DNA of 64,000 nt from positions 6,755,241 through 6,819,240 of the forward strand of contig NC_062213.1 of the NCBI RefSeq assembly GCF_902686445.1, written 5' to 3'. The stretch is from Sciurus carolinensis. Taxonomy: Eukaryota; Chordata; Mammalia; Rodentia; Sciuridae. Under the pieces are notes generated by a model that had not been told where the DNA came from, did no database searches, and was given only the letters and a program-made list of their open reading frames with translations. Of this stretch, positions 12,710 through 23,724 are shown piece after piece. Every line of letters begins with the position of its first letter. Position 1 is the first letter of the stretch. A program made the position numbers and the translations under genes.

Positions 12710-14450
12710 TCCACATGAGATTTCACTAAGAAGGGATAAGAATTTGAAGCAGTGGGATTTAAGTTTTTCCAGTATCAGGCACAAATAATAAAGTTAGAAG
12801 AAATATGTGGAGAAAAGATAGCCCTTTGAACCAGGGAAAAGATAACCAGGAAATGCAAGGCAAAGGTAGTCTCGATAAAAGCAGATGTGAAATGAATCTG
12901 TGTTCAGTCTCACCCCATGATGGAACCTTCCCACTGGCTGTAATTTTCAAGAGCCATCACTTTCCTCTAAAGTGAAATCAAACAAATAAAAAAGATAATT
13001 GATCCTCACTGGAAGAATTTCACAAAGGTTAGTAGATCATTTTCTTTTGTGATTCTGGTGACTAAAAACACATGAATATATATGATTTAGTTTCAGCCCC
13101 CAACAGTGGCAGAAATGAGACTGTTTCAAGATTAAAAATAAAAAAGAGATTGATTTTAAGGGGAATTGTATGATTTTACTTTCTTTTTGCTTTGGATACA
13201 TGGAATGTGGAATCATTGTGCTAAGAGCAAATGACTATATTAAAAAAGCAAATGTAGATTTTCCCTGTTAAACAAGGAGTTACCTTAAATGTATAATATC
13301 CTCTGATCTTCCTTGGGAAAAAAAGACCATGATTCCCAGAGAGATGGTAAACTATCATAAGGCAATTCTGGGAACCTAACCCCAGGTCCGTGCTCGACCA
13401 CTGGTCAGAAGTGACAGCTAGGTCCCCGCTGTGGAGTGCATGGTAAATGCTGATGTGTATCTGCGAGGAGCTTCATTTATCTAGTCTACCTTCTTTTCCT
13501 TTTCCTGTTATCTCACCCTGACCTGATAAATCAATCAAATTCTCAATATCATGCACTCTAATCAGAATATGAAACTCTTCCGGTCAGGGGGTTTTAACTA
13601 AACCAAAACCTAGATGACTGACATCTCTGGAAACTTTCTGGCACTATTATGATAAACAAACCATCTTTTCTTCTTCTTCTTCTCTGAATATTTTTGGTAA
13701 GATGGATATTAATAGTAGAACTTCCTGTGGACAACTTTGCCACCAACTCGAAAGCATGTTGCCCAGGAATGAAGACATGGCTCCAGATGAATTGCTTCCA
13801 AGCCTGGACTAAGCCATGCCTGAAGGTATGCGTGGCCCCTTTCAGCTTCCCAAGTTAGCATCTCTGAAACTTTCAATCAAAAACACTTCACCTAGAAGAG
13901 CTGAGTAACAGAGAGAGCATGCCTTTGAGAGTTGACATTTAGATTCTGATAAGCAGTAAAGCACAAGTGACCTAGGAGATCTAGGACAAATCAAGTGAGG
14001 GCACAGAAATTTGGTGTCTATGTGTTCTAATTGACTTGTAATAGTTTTCTGAGTTATTTAAAAAGCGGTGATGCTACATATTACCAGATTTCCAGTGTTT
14101 AAGTTTATACCTAATCTCCTTTTTGGAATGGTTGTTTCTTAGGGAAGAAGTTTGTTTTTCCTTTGACTTTTAATCTCTACAATGCTACCATAATGCTTAT
14201 GAACTGGCAGCATATGCAGAAGGAATTAATATAATAAAAAGTCAACTTGCACTACTGAATTTTTCAGTTTTTTTCATAGTCTCCATTATATGATGAGGTG
14301 ACAATTGCTTACATTGAAATCATGTTAGCATTTCCCACTGTGTTCTCTGGATTATCCCAGGGCCAGATGCCGTGCTGACAGCTGCCGTCCACTGCAGCAG
14401 TGCGAAGTATTCCACATCAGTCTTGTTTTACCTGGCTAGGGTGTGTTGTC
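12710..14450. other. Unassigned sequence, no gene seen
   Basis: AT-rich, apparently unique. 13325-13420 has weak MIR-like text. A CTT run lies near 13667-13682. Nothing else supportable. Confidence 0.45.
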
Positions 14451-14455
14451 AGTGC

Positions 14456-14475
14456 AAAAAAAAAAAAAAAAAAAA
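14456..14475 (+). repeat. Poly(A) run
   Basis: Twenty consecutive A residues. No retrotransposon body recognised directly upstream, so the origin is unclear. Confidence 0.95.
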
Positions 14476-14479
14476 TCAC

Positions 14480-15160
14480 ACACTAGCTCTCAAAATCCCT
14501 TTTATTTAGAAAATGTCACGCTAATCAGTCAATTAATGGAACAAACTTCAATCACTTAGCTCTCCTTCCTGATGAAGAGCAGGGACAAGCCAAAGCCTAG
14601 ACAGGACTCTCTGATGATTTCTTGCCAGATTCGCATGCTGCCATAGGAAAGGGACAATGCAGGTGAATGCAAGGTCGAAAGACGTGTGTAGGCGAAGTCT
14701 GAGACCAGAGGACAAGTGCCTTCTGATCATGAAGTGGCAGATGCTGGAAGGTGTGAAGAGCACCTGTTCTGGGAGGCTTCCCAGTACAGAGCGCAGGAAA
14801 GAGGGCACGTCCTTGAAGAAAGTCCTTGAATGTGATGGGGTGGGTGGAGGGCAGTGCAGAGCAGGCACAGGGGCCACCAGCCCAGGGAGGCCTGCTCCCT
14901 CTCACAGACAGTGGGAGCAACTGTCCACCGGGCTCAATGGTGGAGCCTAGTGCAGGGAAATTCTGTAGCTTTTTGTGGTTACTTCCGAGACTCAAGTATT
15001 ATCGATGCATGTCTTTTTGGTTCACTTGACCATGATAAACCAAAATGTGTGTGTAAAGTTGCTGAGGCAGTCAATGGACAGATTTCCATCTGGTCTTGTT
15101 TCCAGGCAAGTTTTCTGTCTCATCACCCTTTTCTAAAACAAATTGAAACAGCATAATGTT
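14480..15160. other. Unassigned GC-richer stretch with overlapping frames
   Basis: Two minus-strand frames of 109 and 132 codons overlap (14548-14877, 14597-14995), and plus-strand frames of 67-100 codons overlap them. A reversed AATAAA lies near 14502. A processed pseudogene was considered, but no poly(A) tail follows the AATAAA on the minus strand and the frames match nothing I know. Confidence 0.35.
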
Positions 15161-15165
15161 GTTCT

Positions 15166-15171
15166 ATTCTC

Positions 15172-15219
<48 letters not shown>
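15166..15219 (+). repeat. (CT)n microsatellite
   Basis: Near-perfect CT dinucleotide tract of about 54 bases. It lies at the 3' boundary of the minus-strand L1 that follows, so on that strand it reads as an AG tract next to the L1 3' end. Confidence 0.95.
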
Positions 15220-15221
<2 letters not shown>

Positions 15222-16446
15222 ATTAGATTATTAAAGTTATGATTTTTAAAGTTATGAAAACAAATTGATGGGGTTATCCAAGCACAGTCATACATGCATG
15301 GCATTCAATTTCAGTTCACAGTCCCTCCTCTCCCTCTGTTCCCCATCCTCCTTCCTCCACTCTCCCAGATTTCCTTTCGCTCATCCATTTATATTTACTT
15401 GATTCCTTTTACTTATATGTAAAAGTGAAATCCCCTGTGGTATATTTATATCTGCACAAGAGGTGACTTGTAAAGAATTCACCCTGTACTGCCTCCCTTT
15501 CCCACCCCTCCCCTCAGCCTCTCTATCTCCTCCTTCTGCCCTACTGATCTGTAGGATAACCTATCCTGCCCTCTACCTTTCCTTTGTTTTTTTCCAGCTT
15601 CCACATGAGTAAAAATATTTGATCTTTTGAGTTTCTGAGCCTGGCTTATTTCACTTAACATGACGATCTCATGTTCCATTCATTTACTACAAATGCCATA
15701 ATTTCATTCTTCTTTATGGCTGAGTAGAACTCCATTGTGTATATACGCCACATTTTCTTTATCCATTTATCTATCAATGGGTTTCTCGGTTGATTGCATA
15801 ATTTAGCTTCTGTGAATTGTGCTGCTGTAAACACTGAGGTGGCTGTATCTCTAGAGTATGCTGATTTCAGCTCTTTCGGAAAAGTACCAATGAGTAGGAC
15901 AGCTGGATCATACGGTGGTTCCATTCCTAGTTTTCAAGGAAACTCCATACTGACACCCAGGTGATTGTACTAGTCTGCAGTCCCACAAATAATGTATAAG
16001 TGTGCCTTTTTTTCCCACAATTATTGTTGGTCTTCTTTATCATTGCCATTCTGACTGGAGTGAGATGAAAATTTAGTGTAGTTTTAATTTGCGTTTCCCT
16101 CATTACTAGAGATGTTGAACATTTTTTCATACAGTTTTTGGCCATTTGTATTTCTTCTTTTGAGAAGTTTCTGTTAATTTTTTTTTTCATTTATTGATTA
16201 GGTTGCTTGTTAATTTTTTTCAATTTCTTTGTATATTCTGGATATTCATCCCCTATTAAAGGAGTATCTGTTCAAGAGTTTCTCCTGTTCTCTGGGTTCT
16301 CTCTTCATGCTCTTAATCATTTCCTTTACTGTGCAGAAGCTTTTTAAGTTGATGGCATCCCACTTATTGATTCTTAGTCTTAATTCTTCTGCTTTGGGTG
16401 TCATGTTAAGGAAGTCTGTGTCAGCACCTAGATCATGGAGTGTTTT

Positions 16447-16598
16447 TTAAATTTATTTTTTTTTTATTTTTAGACTGCATTTTGATTCATTGTACACAAA
16501 TGGGGTACATCTTTTTGTTTTGATGGTTGTGCACGATGTAGGTACATACTATTCGTGTAGTCATACATGTACATAGGGTAATGATGTCCTGTCTCATA
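16447..16598 (-). mobile_element. L1 3'-end inserted into L1 ORF2
   Basis: The ORF2 text stops after 'gatcatggagtgtttt' and resumes at 'atgttttcttctagcagttg'. Between them lies the reversed squirrel L1 3' end ('gactgcattttgattcattg', 'ggttgtgcacgatgtaggta'). TGTTTT occurs at both edges (16441-16446 and 16599-16604) and may be part of a target-site duplication. Confidence 0.65.
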
Positions 16599-17220
16599 TG
16601 TTTTCTTCTAGCAGTTGCAAAGTTTCTGGTCCAATTTCTAAGTCTTTGTCTTATTTTGATTTGTGTTTTGTGCAGGGTGAGAGAGAGGGATCTAGCTTTA
16701 TTTTTCTACACTAGCTATGCAGTTTTCTAAGCACTATGTGTTTGAAAAACCATTTTTTCTCCAACATATATTTTGACACCTTTGTCAAGTATCAGATTAC
16801 TGTAAGCACATGCATTCTTCTCTGTGTCTTCTATTGTGTTTCATTAGTCTTCATATCGATTTTGATGCCAAAACCATGATATTTTTTCTTACTACATCTC
16901 TGGAGTATAATTTCACATGAGGTATTGTGATAACCCCCTGCATCACTGTTCTCAGTATTGTTTTGGCTTTTGCCATTCTGGGTCTGTTAGTCTTCCAAAT
17001 GAATTTAAGAATTGCTTTTTTAATAATTCTTTGAATGGCATTGGTATTTTGAGGTGGATTGCATTGAAATATTTGGTAGTGTGGTCATTTTGACAATATT
17101 AATTCTGTCTATCCATGAACATGGGAGTTTGTCCATCTTCTAAGGTTTTCAGTTTCTTTCCTCAGTGTTCTGTAATTTTCACTGTAGAATTCTTTTATCT
17201 CCTTGTTTAAATCCCCAAGT

Positions 17221-17246
17221 TTTTTTTTTTTTTTTTTTTTTTTTTT
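17221..17246 (+). repeat. Poly(T) run within reversed L1
   Basis: Twenty-six T residues. On the L1 sense strand this is an A-run in ORF2, just downstream of the FADD-containing segment, reading as a string of lysines. Confidence 0.95.
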
Positions 17247-18424
17247 GAAATTGTTTTCCTGATTTCTTCCTTGGCTGTACCACTGCTGGAGTATAGGAAG
17301 GATATTAATTTATTTGTGTAAATCTTGTATCTTGCTACTTTGCTGAACTCATTTATAAGCTCTAGAAGGTTCCTGGCGGAGGAGTTATCATCAGCAAAAA
17401 GCATTTGACTTCCTCATTTTCTATTCGTATCCCCTCCATTTCCTTCCCTTGTCTGCTTGTTCTGGCTAGTGTTTTGAGAACCGTATTGAAAAGGAGTCAT
17501 GAGAGTGAACAACTTTGTCTTGTTCCTGATTTTAGAGGAAATGCTTTTAGTGTTTCTCCATTCTGTGTGATGTTGAGTTTGGTCTTGTCATAAATAGACT
17601 TTATGATATTGAGGTAAGTTCTTTCCAGTCCTAGCTTCTCGTGTTTTTAACATAATGGGTGCTGGATAGTGTCAAAAGCCTCTTCTTCATCTGCAGTGAG
17701 ATGGTCATGTGATTCTTGCCTTTCATTCTGTTTAAGTGATGAATTACATTTTTGATTTGCATGTGTAATCCCTGGAATGATGCCCGTTTGATCATGGTTT
17801 ACCAACTTATTAAAGTCTTTTCAAACGTAGTTTGTTAATATTTTTTTAAAGTGCTTATATTTATTTATATTTATATTGGTCTATAGTTTTCTCTCCTCCA
17901 TGTGTCTTTTTGGTATCAGGTTTATATTGGCTTCAGAGGATGTATTGGGATTGTTCCCTCCCTTTCAATTTCATGGAATAATTTGAGAAAATATGACCTT
18001 CGTGCTGAAGGTTTGAGAGAATTCAGCTGGGAATCCATCTGGTCCTGGCCTTCTCTTTGTTCGAAGGTCTTTAATTGCTGTTTTGATCCCACTGCTTAAT
18101 ATTGGTCTATTTAGGTATTCTATATCTACCTGGTTCAATTTAGCAGGACATGTGTGTCTAGAAATTTGTCATTATCTTCTACATTTCCCAGTTTATTGCC
18201 ATGCAATTTTTCAAATGGTTTCTAATGATCCTCTGAATTTCAGCAGGGTCTACGTTATTTCATCTCAGACATGTTGCTTCTCCCTTTTTCTCCTTCTACC
18301 TTGATGACACTTAAAAAATATTCCTCATCAAGTCATTTTTGTGTATTAATTAAAAATAGAATAGAACTAAGTATACATATGTGTGTGAATATATGTGCAT
18401 ATATAAACATATTAATTTATCAAT

Positions 18425-18750
18425 TGTTGTGATGTAGACATGAGGTGTCCACCAAAAGCTCACATGTGAGACAATGCAAAATTTTTCAGAGGTGAATGAT
18501 TAGATCGTGAGAGGTATAGCTTAATCAGTGGATGAATCCATTGATGTGGATTAACAGGGTGGATTAACTGAAGGCAATGGATGTAACTGTAGGAGCTGGG
18601 TCACTGGGGATGTGGCTTTGGGGTTTATATTTTGTGACTGGTGCTTAGAGTCTGAAAACCTCCGAAACTGTGATCCCCATGGAAACTTTTCCTACGTTAA
18701 TTGTTCTTATCAAATCTTTTGGTCACAGCAACAGAAAGTTGACCAAAATA
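18425..18750 (+). mobile_element. MaLR-like LTR, copy 1
   Basis: Starts near 'tgatgtagacatgaggtgtc' and ends 'ttttggtcacagcaacagaa' plus about 15 bases. It matches 29065-29484 in the same orientation, and 21812-22241 and 50672-51084 in reverse. The solitary form, length and end structure resemble ERVL-MaLR LTRs. The copy is somewhat shortened internally. Confidence 0.6.
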
Positions 18751-18754
18751 TCAA

Positions 18755-19700
18755 CAAATCCAATTAAAATTATTTATATGTAAATAATAAATTCAACATT
18801 TTGAAAATGAATAATTTTTAAAAGAACATAAATTATAATAAAAACCACAGGAAAAATGTCTACTTTCCTGGAGTATATGGTCGAGACCCCGCCCTCTTTT
18901 GAGAAAGCTGGGCTGAGGAGAGAGGCTGGCGAAGGGAACACTAACCGCAAGTCCTAAGCCGCAAGTCGACCATGCAGACTTCAGCCCAGAGTGATCTGTG
19001 GAGCCCGCTGAGCTTCCTGCCTCGAGCAGCTGGGAGCCTCACTGTGTTCAGCCTCCTCATGAGCGCAGTGGGGAATGTAAACACATCTGGAGGTAGGCGT
19101 GGTGGGAGGGCAATGGGCAATACCTGTGTGTCAAAAAGGATAACCCTCTGCACCTCCGAGCCTGTGAATGGGGTACTTGCCATTAGCAGACGGAGGGACC
19201 TGCACTACAGAAAGCACCCAGGGCCGGACTCATACAGACCAGGGCTGAGGACACTCGCTCATTCCCAGCATGTCTTATGGGATATCACTTACCTATCTAA
19301 AGTCTGAGGGCTGCTCTTTCAATGAAGGCGAGGGTGCAGGTCCTGCTGGCGACAGTGTGAAGTGTGCTTCTGCCTCCTAATGACGCATGCCCAGGCTCTC
19401 TCTCTAGATGCTTGCTCCTCAGGAACAGGGTCTCTTTGCATGCCTCAGATCTGGTTCCATGGGGCTTCATAATAGAGTTTTGTTCAATTCATAGAAAGGT
19501 GTGCAAGGTAGTATGAAACCAAAAAGAAAGGAAAGAGTCACTGCTTGCAGGAAGATGGGACCGTGGGTATTAGTCAGAGAATGGGATTTTGAACCAGTTC
19601 AACATAAGACAGATCTGCAGTTTCCTCTTAAAGCGTCCTCCATTGTGAGACGATATTAAAGGAAACACCTCTTGCTGACTGCACATCCACGGGGTTCCCT
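18755..19700. other. Unassigned, GC-richer island at 18880-19310
   Basis: 18885-19310 is richer in G+C and CpG than its AT-rich flanks and contains a 111-codon plus-strand frame (18972-19307) with no domain I recognise, and several GGTAGG/GGTAAG-like donor candidates. It could be a non-coding first exon or a decayed retroelement; neither is proven. Confidence 0.3.
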
Positions 19701-19714
19701 GCGTCGAGGCACTG

Positions 19715-19865
19715 TCTCTGGCCTTCAAAATCCCTACAATTGAGTTTGCTCATTTACATGACAGGAAAGTGATGCACAGGGACTTGACAATGTGTGCACA
19801 ATCATGTGACCTGTAAAGACCAGGGTCAGAAAGTTATGTCAGTCCTGTCTCATTCCAAGGGTTGT
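19715..19865 (+). mobile_element. MIR SINE fragment
   Basis: Weak but ordered MIR blocks: 'gctcatttacatgacaggaa', 'gtgatgcacagggacttgac' and 'catgtgacctgtaaagacca'. Confidence 0.4.
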
Positions 19866-19869
19866 GTCT

Positions 19870-20890
19870 CTTCCTCTGATATGGTCTCCTGGGGAGAGAT
19901 GAGAGAGAGGTAAGTGCTGGGACATGTGACAGTCTGTGGTGTACCTTCCTCAAACGGTGAAGAGGTTACTAAGAGGCAGAATGGCTGCCGGAACATGCTC
20001 ATAGAGCTCTTGACTCCTTGCATGGTTGTCTTCGTCCTCTACTGCCAGGCTCTATGTTGAACTTGAGGAGGAACAGGCAGCGTCTCTGGGCCTCAACCGC
20101 TGCTCTGCCCTGAGCACAAAGAAGGACACTTCTGACTCCAAAGATGGCCTGCTTGCTCCCTCCTCCTTCCTGAGGCCAGACAACTGGGAGCAAGTCTCTG
20201 GAATGACTCCATCTTATGAACCACGAAGACCTTTCTTGGTGTTCAAGCAGTAGAGCACTCTGGAAAGAGTCTGGGTGGAACTGCCTTGCGTCTTAGATTC
20301 AAGGGAAACCTAAACACAGGTTTATCTTTGCTGTCAATCACATCTGCTGTGCCCTCACCAGAAAGGACACGACACTTCTACAGAAATAATCTTGCTTGTC
20401 TTTTGTAAGCGATACATCATTTCTAGTTCTAAAAGCATTTTCTGTTGGTTAATTAAACAGTATGTGTTGTCGAAGTTCTTTGCATCATCTCTAACTTTTT
20501 TCAAAGGGGGAAAAAAAAGCAGAGCATGAAGTGGCTACATCCAGAACAGCAAAGCCAGGATCCCGGAGTCCACGGCCACGGTCAGAAAGGACAGTGAGGA
20601 GAGAAGAGAGTCCTGTGCTATTCTTACGGAGCAAAATGGCCTTGAGCCGAGGTCCTGGGAGACGCAGGATACTCCAGCAGTGCAGGCAAGCTTTTCCTTC
20701 TGTGGTTTCTTTATGGTGAAGGGGTACATCATCTACATCCTCAACCACAAAGACACTCCAGCTGAAAACTCTGACCATTTCCATCCCTACTACTCTTTAT
20801 CTAGGCTGTCATTATTCACACTACGTTGTACACACTCTGTAGGGGCTGAAGCCAACTTATTTTCTTTAATCCAAATAATAACCACAACAT
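19870..20890. other. Unassigned sequence, no gene seen
   Basis: Several 60-97 codon frames overlap on both strands between 19999 and 20943. None has recognisable domains and no splice-bounded exon stands out. Confidence 0.45.
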
Positions 20891-20894
20891 TAGG

Positions 20895-21105
20895 CGATGT
20901 GTATTGGGTATTTATTTTGATTCAGCACCATGATAAAACTTAAATACTTAATCACATCTAATCTTCTCACAAAACACTGCCAGTGAGAGACGATTTTACA
21001 GATGAGGAGGCTGAGGCTGAGATCTAAGTGGCTTTTTCAGTGTATGATTCCAGTGACTAATTAGAAATGGTCTGTTTCCAGAGCCCGTCCTCTCAGTCAC
21101 CATGT
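20895..21105 (+). mobile_element. MIR SINE
   Basis: Contains the MIR core order: a 'gggtatttattttgattcag' start, 'cacatctaatcttctcacaa', then the strong block 'ttttacagatgaggaggctg' and a tail ending near 'cagagcccgtcctctcagtc'. Confidence 0.65.
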
Positions 21106-21149
21106 ATATTATAGTCATTTTCATACATAGTTTCCAAAGGAGTCCTCTG

Positions 21150-21275
21150 CACTCTTTTCATCTCATTGTCCCAGCAATCTCATGGGTGGCTGCTGTTGTA
21201 TTATTTCTAGGTTATAGTGGGGGATATTGACTCAGAGAATTTGAATGAATTCCTTTATGTCCAAATACTTACAAG
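21150..21275 (+). mobile_element. MIR SINE fragment
   Basis: 'ctcattgtcccagcaatctc', 'atgggtggctgctgttgtat' and 'gatattgactcagagaattt' follow the MIR middle region, adjacent to the MIR at 20895-21105. Partial. Confidence 0.45.
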
Positions 21276-21811
21276 TGGCAAATTCACTAAGGAATCACGT
21301 TGCAGCTCCTTCCTCTTCCTGGAAGATAATTTTATTTCCCCTCTGACCTGAAGTCCAACTTGGCTGAGGGAGTTGCTCTGGCTAAGGAAGCATGCGGGTT
21401 ACTGACAGGCAGCAGCCTGATCCCCCAGTGTGGACCTCACCATCGTCGTTCTCATTCACATAGCATGGTCCCTGCACCACGGGCTAAGCCTGGAATGAGC
21501 ACAGGTAGAGTGGAGCAGAGTCACAGTTGACCTGTAACAAACCTGTATTGTAAATAAGAAATAGACTTTGGGGTTTATGTGCCTGAGATTTTTAGGTTGT
21601 TTGTGCCCACAGTATAGACTGTTCTATCTTCAAGTTAGATGGAATCAAAGTCTATGTAATTAGCCATCTGACAAGTAACATCCTAAGTCTAGTGTGGACA
21701 TTGTTGAATGCATGGGACAGAACAGAAACCAGGAAGCCTATTATTGTCTAGTTCACATATACAAGTGGTGAGAAGGATCACCTCACCTCTCTGTTCCCTT
21801 CTGATTTTGTC

Positions 21812-22241
21812 AACTTTTTCACTGCTGGACCAAAATACCTGACAAGAACAATTTTAGAGGAGGAAAAGTTATTTGGGGGCTCACAGTTTCAGAAGTCTCA
21901 TTCCATAGATGGCTAACTCCTTGTCTTAGGACCTGAAATAAGGCAGGACATCACGGTGGAAGTTTGTGGCACAGGAAACCAGTTGGGGACATGGACCCAG
22001 GAAGCAGAGAGAGAGCTCTGTTCAAGGACAAAATATAAACACCAAGGATATGCCCCCAGGGTCTCACCTCCTCAAGCCACACCCTTCCTGCCTATAGTTG
22101 TCAAAAAATTAACCTATCAGGGGATTGATTCACTGATTGGATTAAGGCTCTCATAACCAAATCATTCCATCTCTAAATTCTCTTGCTTTATTTCACAAGT
22201 GAACTTTGGGGGGGGTCACCTAATATCCAAACCAAAATGGT
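21812..22241 (-). mobile_element. MaLR-like LTR, copy 2
   Basis: Reverse-orientation copy of the family at 18425-18750. Shared text includes 'gaccaaaatacctgac' at the left edge, the 'gcagagagagagctctg' block near 22005 and 'caggggattgattcactgat' near 22119. The inner end reaches 'taatatccaaaccaaaatgg'. All frames are non-coding. Confidence 0.65.
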
Positions 22242-22249
22242 AGGTGTGA

Positions 22250-23620
22250 CTGGACAAACTGTTTGGAGAGAAGCAGGCATGAGTGGTGGGGGGCAGGATG
22301 GGCTTCGATGGTTCTGTGGTGCAGATCCCAGGTGGATGCTGTACCTGGAAAAGGAGCTCAGAGGTGTCCAGGAGGCTCATACCAGGCCACTCCATCACTG
22401 AGCAATGCCAGGGGGCAGCTGCTGGGACAGTATCACAGACCATCTTTCAGAGGGACTCACCCACAAAAACCAAAGTTCCAAGGTAAACAACCAGAATATG
22501 GCAGCATGTCTTTGATGCCTTCCCACCATGGGAACACGGGAGCATATCTTCCTATCAATCAGGCTAGACTCTGAGAGCAGATGATGTAGCAGCATTGTGG
22601 TCCTTTCGTCCCCACTGAACACACACTCACTCACCACAAGCACACGCCCACACACACTCACCACAGGCACACGCTGCCCCTCCACATACACACACAAACA
22701 ATCATGATGGACTCTCCTTTGTTGTCTGCCCACTATCCTTTTTGTCATTACATTTAGATTTTAATGCAATTAAATGTACAGTATAGTTTGGATAAAATTT
22801 TACAAAACAATAAATATTCCAAAAATTTTACTGTGAGGTTATACTGAAAGACCTAGCATATACTAGTCTAATAAAAACACAAATCCTTACTTAAAATTCT
22901 CTGTTCTTGGACATGGAAATTAATTTAGGGAAATAGTTATCACTAAGTATACTGTACTTTGATAGAGCATTTGTTTGCTATATATAAATATCCCATGGAA
23001 AGAAGTTTCCACACTTTCCCATATCCCATTTTCAGATAGATCTGGATCTTATCTTTCACACACTTTGTGTAGGTTTCTTCTGACTCTATGCAAAATATTT
23101 TCCTTTGGTTTTCTCCACTTCCATAACGAAGATATCTGGTTGTGTTCTGATAACTCTCCAACTGAGGATCTGGAAGCCACTTTCCAACCTTTCCAGAAAA
23201 GGACTTAAATAACTTTCCTAGTCATCAGATACATAAACAGAGAGCAAAGAATTCGCATACTGCCAAGGAATTCTGACTTTCTGAGGCTCTGATCTTCCAG
23301 TCTAATTTGCTAGTTTTTCCATGCTAACCTTTTTCAGAAGGTTACCAAGCAATCAACATGGTACTAATACTAAGATTAAACACTGGATTTCTAACCCACT
23401 GCATGTCAACTCAGTGATAGAAACACTGAAATTTGAGTATAATTCCTACTTAGCAAACTGTAAAGAGTATGGAAAAATATTTTGGAAAACCCGTAAGGAG
23501 TTCATTCTATTCTCTCTGTTTATGATGACCTTTCCCTTGTTTTCTCTCTCTGTTTTGTATGCTTGAAAAATTTATGTGCTTCCCTTCTTTTCTGATTGTA
23601 CCTACTCCGTGCTTCATTAA
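22250..23620. other. Unassigned sequence with CA-rich variant tract
   Basis: An imperfect CA/CACTCACCACAGGCACACG tract lies at 22617-22702. The rest is unique-looking, with short overlapping frames and no recognisable product. Confidence 0.45.
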
Positions 23621-23629
23621 TGTATAATT

Positions 23630-23720
23630 TAATTCAAAAAAATATCTATTGAGCACACTAGTATGTGGGAGGCAGTGGAAGAAGCAGTGTGAGCAAGGTG
23701 GCCAAGGTGCTCTCTGCAGG
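23630..23720 (+). mobile_element. L2 LINE fragment (tentative)
   Basis: 'aaaatatctattgagcacac' followed by a 'gcagtggaagaagcagtgtg' segment resembles the commonest L2 3'-region phrase (attcaacaaatatttattgagc-type). Short and diverged. Confidence 0.35.
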
Positions 23721-23724
23721 CATT

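Larger units (their letters stand above)
15225..18320 (-). mobile_element. Long L1 retrotransposon, decayed ORF2
   Basis: This minus-strand LINE-1 has its 3' UTR at about 15225-15590 and then ORF2 reading leftwards. Translated pieces are diagnostic. Frame 15655-15924 carries the ORF2 C-terminal region (WRIYTMEFYSAIKKNEIMAF). Frame 15927-16190 has FSKEEIQMA and [11 protein letters not shown] blocks. Frame 17207-17404 has the reverse transcriptase catalytic-site region FADD and LLELINEFSKVARYKI. The frames are separated by stops and shifts, so the element cannot make ORF2 protein. A second L1 3' fragment is inserted at about 16447-16598, and a 26-base T-run (17221-17246) interrupts ORF2. ORF1 and the 5' UTR are absent. 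Confidence 0.9.

Noticed and set aside
14480..15000. Processed pseudogene on the minus strand with reversed AATAAA
   Set aside because: No poly(A) tail follows on that strand, no flanking duplication was seen and the translations match nothing I know.
22617..22702. CRISPR-like or structured repeat array
   Set aside because: Only an imperfect CA-rich simple repeat in a mammalian genome; no regular spacers.
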